A DNA stretch of 64,000 nt from Polytrichum commune (lineage: Eukaryota; Streptophyta; Polytrichopsida; Polytrichales; Polytrichaceae). Below, in pieces: positions 59,697 through 64,000 of the stretch. The DNA lies in NCBI GenBank assembly GCA_950295325.1, contig OX485806.1:45565169-45629168 (forward strand), in the 5' to 3' direction. Numbering within the stretch: position 1 is the stretch's first letter; the number at the start of each line of letters is the position of its first letter. Both the position numbers and the translations under genes were made by a program. The notes under the pieces are model-generated. The model ran no database searches, was not told the origin of the DNA, and saw only the letters and a program-made list of their open reading frames with translations.

Positions 59697-59841
59697 CAAT
59701 ATAAAGAAAAGGTGTTATGCACACCACTTCTCCCATTTGCTTGATCATGCTTGCATGTGTGAATGGTATGTTTGAATGTGGCACATGATCTCCCACCCGG
59801 ACTAGAACGCAATTGAAGGGTGGGGGTGATTGGGGCTCACA
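59697..59841 (-). repeat. LTR-like end matching the copia-nested insertion
   Basis: Read on the minus strand from 59841: TGTGAGCCCCAATCACC, CCCACCCTTCAA, TAGTCCGGGTGGGAGATC and, about 125 bases on, AACACCTTTTCTTTAT. The same blocks in the same order start at 17697. The TG start and the TTTAT block at promoter distance suggest the 5' part of an LTR. No internal coding region accompanies it here. Confidence 0.5.
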
Positions 59842-61408
59842 CCTTCATTGCTCTGAAATTGTTTTGCAACCCTTTGTGCAAGGTGCCCTTCAGGGTGATG
59901 AGATGACCTTCCCTAATATGGGTTCTGCAAGCCACGGCACACCACCACTCGTCGATGGACATGGATTATGCGGTGTGTATCACACTCCTATTTTCCTCTA
60001 TGTTTTGTTTTTGTGTGTGCACTCTCCCATTTATATTGTTTGGCATGGCATTTACCTCTAGGAAATGCATGTATTCTATATGGTAATTTTCAAAATTTGC
60101 ACTAATGTTGCCTTCCACATGTATGCTTGCAGTGTTTCGGGATTTCCATGCCTCCACTTCTCGCCCTCAAAGGAAACTCACCTAGATACTTGTAGACCGA
60201 AAGGTTGTTTTTGGGGGACATTCTTTTACATTTGACGGAAATTTTTGATTGTTTGTTCAATATGAAGTTCCATGATGGTGTCTATCTAAATGCTTTGGTT
60301 TCTTGCCCATTTGAGTTGTCAGCACTGCTACAATACAGGGTCTGCGCCACTGCAGAATTTTGTCCACATTCCACTAATAGTTTGCAACAGTGGTGGAAGA
60401 CATTCCATGTCCTTAATCTCTGGTTTAGTGTGTGGCATACGCTTTCCGTGCACAATGGTCGTGGATGCGGTCGCGTATGGAGCAACTTGTGCACATTGCG
60501 GCATTGTGCACTTTGCAGGGCATACAAAAACTATGTGTTTTGCCATTGTTAGGGATGGATGGAATTAAGTAGGAGCTTTTAGCCGCGCTTTGTGCATGTC
60601 TCCCAATGTTCGGAAGGAATGGTGTGTGAGGCCAAACCCACCACCCTTAAGCGTCCTAGTCCGGGTGATGGTTTTGAGAATCACATGCATTCTACTAAAA
60701 CTTGTAGTAGTATGAAATGTAACTTCCGTATCCGGGGACAACCACATTGTTTAAAGTCAAGATGCTTTATTAATGCTAGCCTCTTGACTAGATGTAGCGT
60801 GGGCCTTCTCAAGAGTCCAACCCGCGGCCTTAGCTACACATGCCCTTAAGGACATTCCTCTCGCCCCTTTAGTCTTGATTTTCCTTGTCTCAACATTGCG
60901 AGAATCCTTCACACTTTCCATCAACTCGTGTACTCAGTTTATTTCCTAGTGTGGGTACAAGCGTTGACAAGTGTTATTTTCTATTATCACAAACCTATAC
61001 ACTCTATTAAAAGCTCAACAAATCCAAGTTCATCCCTTTCACCCACTATCTAATGCCTTCTGTTCCCCTAGTTTTCTAATAAACTAATTTAGTCTTAGCA
61101 CGACTAGCCCAAGTTTCTAATTAAGCCCAAGGCTTGTCACAAGCCTAACCCCTAATTAGGATGGCCCTTAATTAACTTGGCCTCTAATTGGCCTGCCTCT
61201 AATAAGTTTGGCTTCGGATTAGCTCTCGGCCCAGTGCAAGCAGCTCCCAGTAACAGAAGCCTTGTAGTGGTAATCCCCAACTACCTTACTAATTATTCAA
61301 GCCCCTACCTAATCTTCCTACATAATTCCCCTAATTATACTAAAAACCCGTTTCTAATCACACACTTTTTCTCTAATTCTAAGAACTCAAAATCCTAGAA
61401 AGGGGAGG

Positions 61409-61434
61409 GAGAGAGAGAGAGATAGATAGATAGA
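61409..61434. repeat. (GA)n(GATA)n microsatellite
   Basis: GA dimers pass into ATAG tetramers within a GA-rich stretch. Confidence 0.8.
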
Positions 61435-61839
61435 TTTTGAAGAAGAGAGAAGAAAAGGTTAAGAGAGGGAACTTAAGGAGAGGAGAGGATAAGGGAGGAA
61501 GAGGAGAGATAGGGCATCCAATCACAACCCCTTAAACCTTCTCCCCCTTAGTAAGACCTCATCCTCTCCGCTAACCCTTCAACCCCTAAACCAACAAGAA
61601 CACGTTCTAATTCAAACAATTAAATCAAAGGCACTTCCCCTTGCCTCATCAAGCACTACTCCTCTAATCAAAGCATTCCCTAATGTCACTAAGCTTCTAA
61701 TTCACCACACAAAATGGCTTAAGGCCGAAACATAAATCCACACCAAGCCTCACTCTTTTTATACTTTTGATTGTTTTAATCACACTCCAATTGCAATCCT
61801 AATAAAATTCTAAACATAAAACAAATATGAGCACTCATA

Positions 61840-62500
61840 CAGTCAGTTTAATTGGCACCTGATTTGGTGTGAGTTTTGTGAGTTTGGTTTGATTATGCAC
61901 ATGTGTCAGCGGGCTGGCTTATTGCAAAGGTTAGTGTCCTATTCTGATGCCTACAGTTAGTTTAGTTGCCACCTAATTTGGTGTGAGTTGTGGCCGGTTA
62001 GTGCACATGTGTGAACGGGCCGGTTGATTGGATAGGTTAGTATCCTTTTGTGATGTATACAATCAATTTAGTTGGCACCTGATTTGGTGCGAGTTTTGTG
62101 AGTTTTGGCATGGTTATGCACATGTGTCAGCAGATTGGTTTATTGCATAGGTTAGTATCATTTTCTGATGCATACATGTAGTTTAGTTGATACTTGAGTT
62201 GGTGTGAGTTTCAGCTGGGTTGTGCACATGTGTCAGCGGGTTGGTTTATTGCAAAGGCTAGTGTCATGTTGTCTTGCATACAGTCACTTTAGTTGCTTGG
62301 TGCGAGTTTTGTGAGTTGTGGCCTGGTTATGCACATGTGTTAGCTGGATGGTTTATTCCATAGATTAGTATCTTATTCTAATGCATACAGGCAGTTTAGT
62401 TGCCACCTAAAGTGGTGTGATTTTGTGTCGGATTATGTACATGTGTTGGCAGGGTGGTTTATTGCATAAGTGAGTATACTCTTATGAAGCGGTGTGATTT
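61840..62500. repeat. Tandem repeat, six copies of ~106-114 bp
   Basis: Copies start near 61840, 61953, 62061, 62174, 62281 and 62389, with a remnant near 62490. Each opens with (C/A)AGT-x-AGTTTAGTTG-x-CACCT, then GGTGTGAGTTTTGTGAG, then TGCACATGTGTCAGCGGG and GGTTTATTGCATAGGTTAGT, ending TTCTGATGCATACA. Divergence between copies is moderate, so the array is not freshly amplified. It encodes nothing. Confidence 0.88.
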
Positions 62501-62928
62501 TGAGTCGATGTCTGGTTGGTTGGGTGATATATACTCAAGGAAACAATTACAATGTCCTAAATCAAAAGAAGGGACACCAGTTTAAAGTATTTGTTAGTCA
62601 CTGTTGCAAGCATGCACATGCACCTGGGTGGCCTGAATCATAGAATGTGCACAACATATATGAAAGTCTTATGGAAGTCATATGAAAGTCCACAACATAT
62701 ATGCAGATATGGAAGTCCATAGATATGGCGGAATATGTTTGAACAATTGAAATTGGGTCAGTAGCCTACGTGACAGGTTGTAATGTGGAATCAATCCATA
62801 CCTTCCCATGTGGTGTTGTGGCCAGATTGTTTGGGGCATTCAATTCCTCGTAGAGAAACGGGGACAAAACATGCTTTAAATTGTCATTGTTGTTGTGCAT
62901 TACTGGAACTGCATGTTTATGTATGTGA

Positions 62929-63378
62929 ATGCATGTGGTAAATCCATGTGTGGATAGGTCCAAAGGGAGGTATTTGTCTCTAAATTTGGAACCACTTTGT
63001 CCAGAACTTGTCTGCAAGCGTGGCGACATGCTTGAAAACACTGAAGAGAATAAGCTCGACGGAGAATCGTTGGGGGTGGATTTTGCTGTTTTTTTGCAAG
63101 AATTGTCTGTGCTGAACTCAAATGTTAAAGCTTTGACAGACGCAATGATATCTAATTTGAAACAAACTCAAGATGCAACCCAACATCATTCAAAGCAAGA
63201 TGGAGAGAAGACTCTTGCATCCAGTACACCAGATGGGAAGACAAACAAGGAAATCCTAGGTGCCTCACTCAGTCCATGCACAAAAAAACATGGATCACAA
63301 AAGGGAAATGGGAGCTGCGAGATTGGCCCGCAAATATCAGAGCGCACTCGCTCAAACCCGCAGCAAAGAGATAGTTAG
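62929..63378 (+). CDS. Unrecognised ORF near the right edge, 149 codons
   Basis: The middle has helix-like composition (LGVDFAVFLQELSVLNSNVK, then ALTDAMISNLKQTQDA), followed by a hydrophilic tail rich in K, S, T and Q. No domain is recognised. It could be an exon of a gene that extends beyond the window or part of a transposable element. Confidence 0.25.
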   Translation: MHVVNPCVDRSKGRYLSLNLEPLCPELVCKRGDMLENTEENKLDGESLGVDFAVFLQELSVLNSNVKALTDAMISNLKQTQDATQHHSKQDGEKTLASSTPDGKTNKEILGASLSPCTKKHGSQKGNGSCEIGPQISERTRSNPQQRDS

Positions 63379-63664
63379 GCCAGGGAGCCTCCCACGTGGC
63401 ATCATTCATGTGCAAGCAATGGTGCCCATCAATGTGCCATCTTCATCCACTGAGGACGACGAGGATGCAACTACAGTGGAGGAAAAGAGGCATGGCTCTA
63501 CGTCACCCGGTTCAGATGGTGTTTTTGCACCAACACACGCGAAGGTTAAGGCAACACAGAAACCAAGGAAAAGGACAACCTCAAACGCCCAAGGGAAAGC
63601 TATAGCAAAGGAGATAGCATTGAATGCAAAAAGGAAGCTGGTAGGGAAGCCGCATTGGGCATGA
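63260..63664 (+). CDS. Unrecognised ORF near the right edge, 134 codons
   Basis: It overlaps the previous ORF in another frame. The product has an acidic patch (STEDDEDATTVEEK) and a basic C-terminus with a possible nuclear localisation sequence (KPRKRTT). Such composition suits a disordered nuclear protein, but no family is recognised. Which of the two overlapping frames is real, if either, cannot be told here. Confidence 0.25.
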   Translation: MPHSVHAQKNMDHKREMGAARLARKYQSALAQTRSKEIVRPGSLPRGIIHVQAMVPINVPSSSTEDDEDATTVEEKRHGSTSPGSDGVFAPTHAKVKATQKPRKRTTSNAQGKAIAKEIALNAKRKLVGKPHWA

Positions 63665-64000
63665 CCACAACTCCTTCAAGAAAGGTATGTTCAGATGTGT
63701 AGCATGGGTCATTTACAAATTGTCACCATGACCAACCCAGCCCCGTAGTCCATAAAACCATTGAGCGGTACATAGAACAATAGTAATACAGTTGAGCATT
63801 GAAAACACTTGCAGGTGAGAGTCCTACGGTTGTCCATAGCTGGAGTGGGGGCAAGCAGGTTCATGAAGGTCAAGGCCAACCCAATTTTTAGACTGTTGAA
63901 TTGGTGCAACACATTATGGGAGGGTTGCACATGTGATGTTTATGATACTAGTGTGCACTCAAAATTGGCAACTACTCGAGATGATACATTTATTTGTGTG
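63665..64000. other. Right edge, nothing identified
   Basis: No supported coding sequence or repeat. The minus-strand frame at 63709-63930 has no motif. Confidence 0.5.

Larger units (their letters stand above)
57292..61839. other. Intergenic stretch, mostly unexplained
   Basis: From about 57550 to 58200 the plus strand is purine-rich and its frames are compositional. Frames at 60205-60552 and 60290-60568 (plus) have no motif. An LTR-like end lies at 59697-59841. A (GA)n(GATA)n microsatellite sits at about 61409-61434, with GA-rich flanks to 61510. I see no supported gene. Confidence 0.55.

Overview
The window looks like nuclear DNA of a plant-lineage (streptophyte) eukaryote. The reasons are a 42-exon gene with GT-AG introns, plant-style Ty1/copia and Ty3/gypsy relics (the gypsy one with a primer-binding site matching plant tRNA-Asp), and several small non-autonomous DNA transposons. 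The species cannot be told from the sequence. The intron-rich structure and divergent protein would suit an early-diverging plant as well as a seed plant.

Layout. 1-11.9 kb is gene-poor: a 39-bp minisatellite, two pogo/Emigrant-like transposon ends, a cluster of three related elements ending in G/C homopolymers, an orphan 98-codon ORF, and a duplicated segment at 6.7 and 11.6 kb. 11.9-16.6 kb holds a minus-strand Ty3/gypsy fossil (LTR edge, primer-binding site, extra ORFs upstream of gag, gag). 17.2-21.5 kb holds a plus-strand Ty1/copia fossil split by a later insertion at 17.7-19.3 kb. 21.5-25.5 kb is AT-rich with no gene seen.

25.5-51.0 kb is one host gene on the minus strand. I reconstructed it exon by exon, and splice phases agree across all modelled junctions. 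It encodes a UBR1-type N-recognin E3 ubiquitin ligase, the plant PRT6 class, of about 1,874 residues. It has an N-terminal UBR box, a long helical middle, a RING-H2 domain and a cysteine-rich C-terminal module. Its introns carry a PIF/Harbinger MITE, a long imperfect hairpin, simple repeats and one GC-AG intron.

51.0-64 kb is upstream and intergenic DNA: a 352-bp hAT-type MITE about 1.2 kb upstream of the proposed start codon, AT-rich DNA, an unexplained ORF-dense block at 54.9-57.3 kb, a solitary LTR-like end at 59.8 kb that matches the end of the insertion inside the copia element, a six-copy ~110-bp tandem repeat at 61.84-62.5 kb, and weak coding potential near the right edge.

I found no CRISPR array, operon, tRNA or rRNA, and nothing that amounts to a new multi-gene system. 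The most unusual items are the duplicated-module ORFs upstream of gypsy gag, the G-tract-ended element family, and two features of the PRT6-like gene: a substituted UBR-pocket residue and a GC-AG intron that contains a long hairpin.
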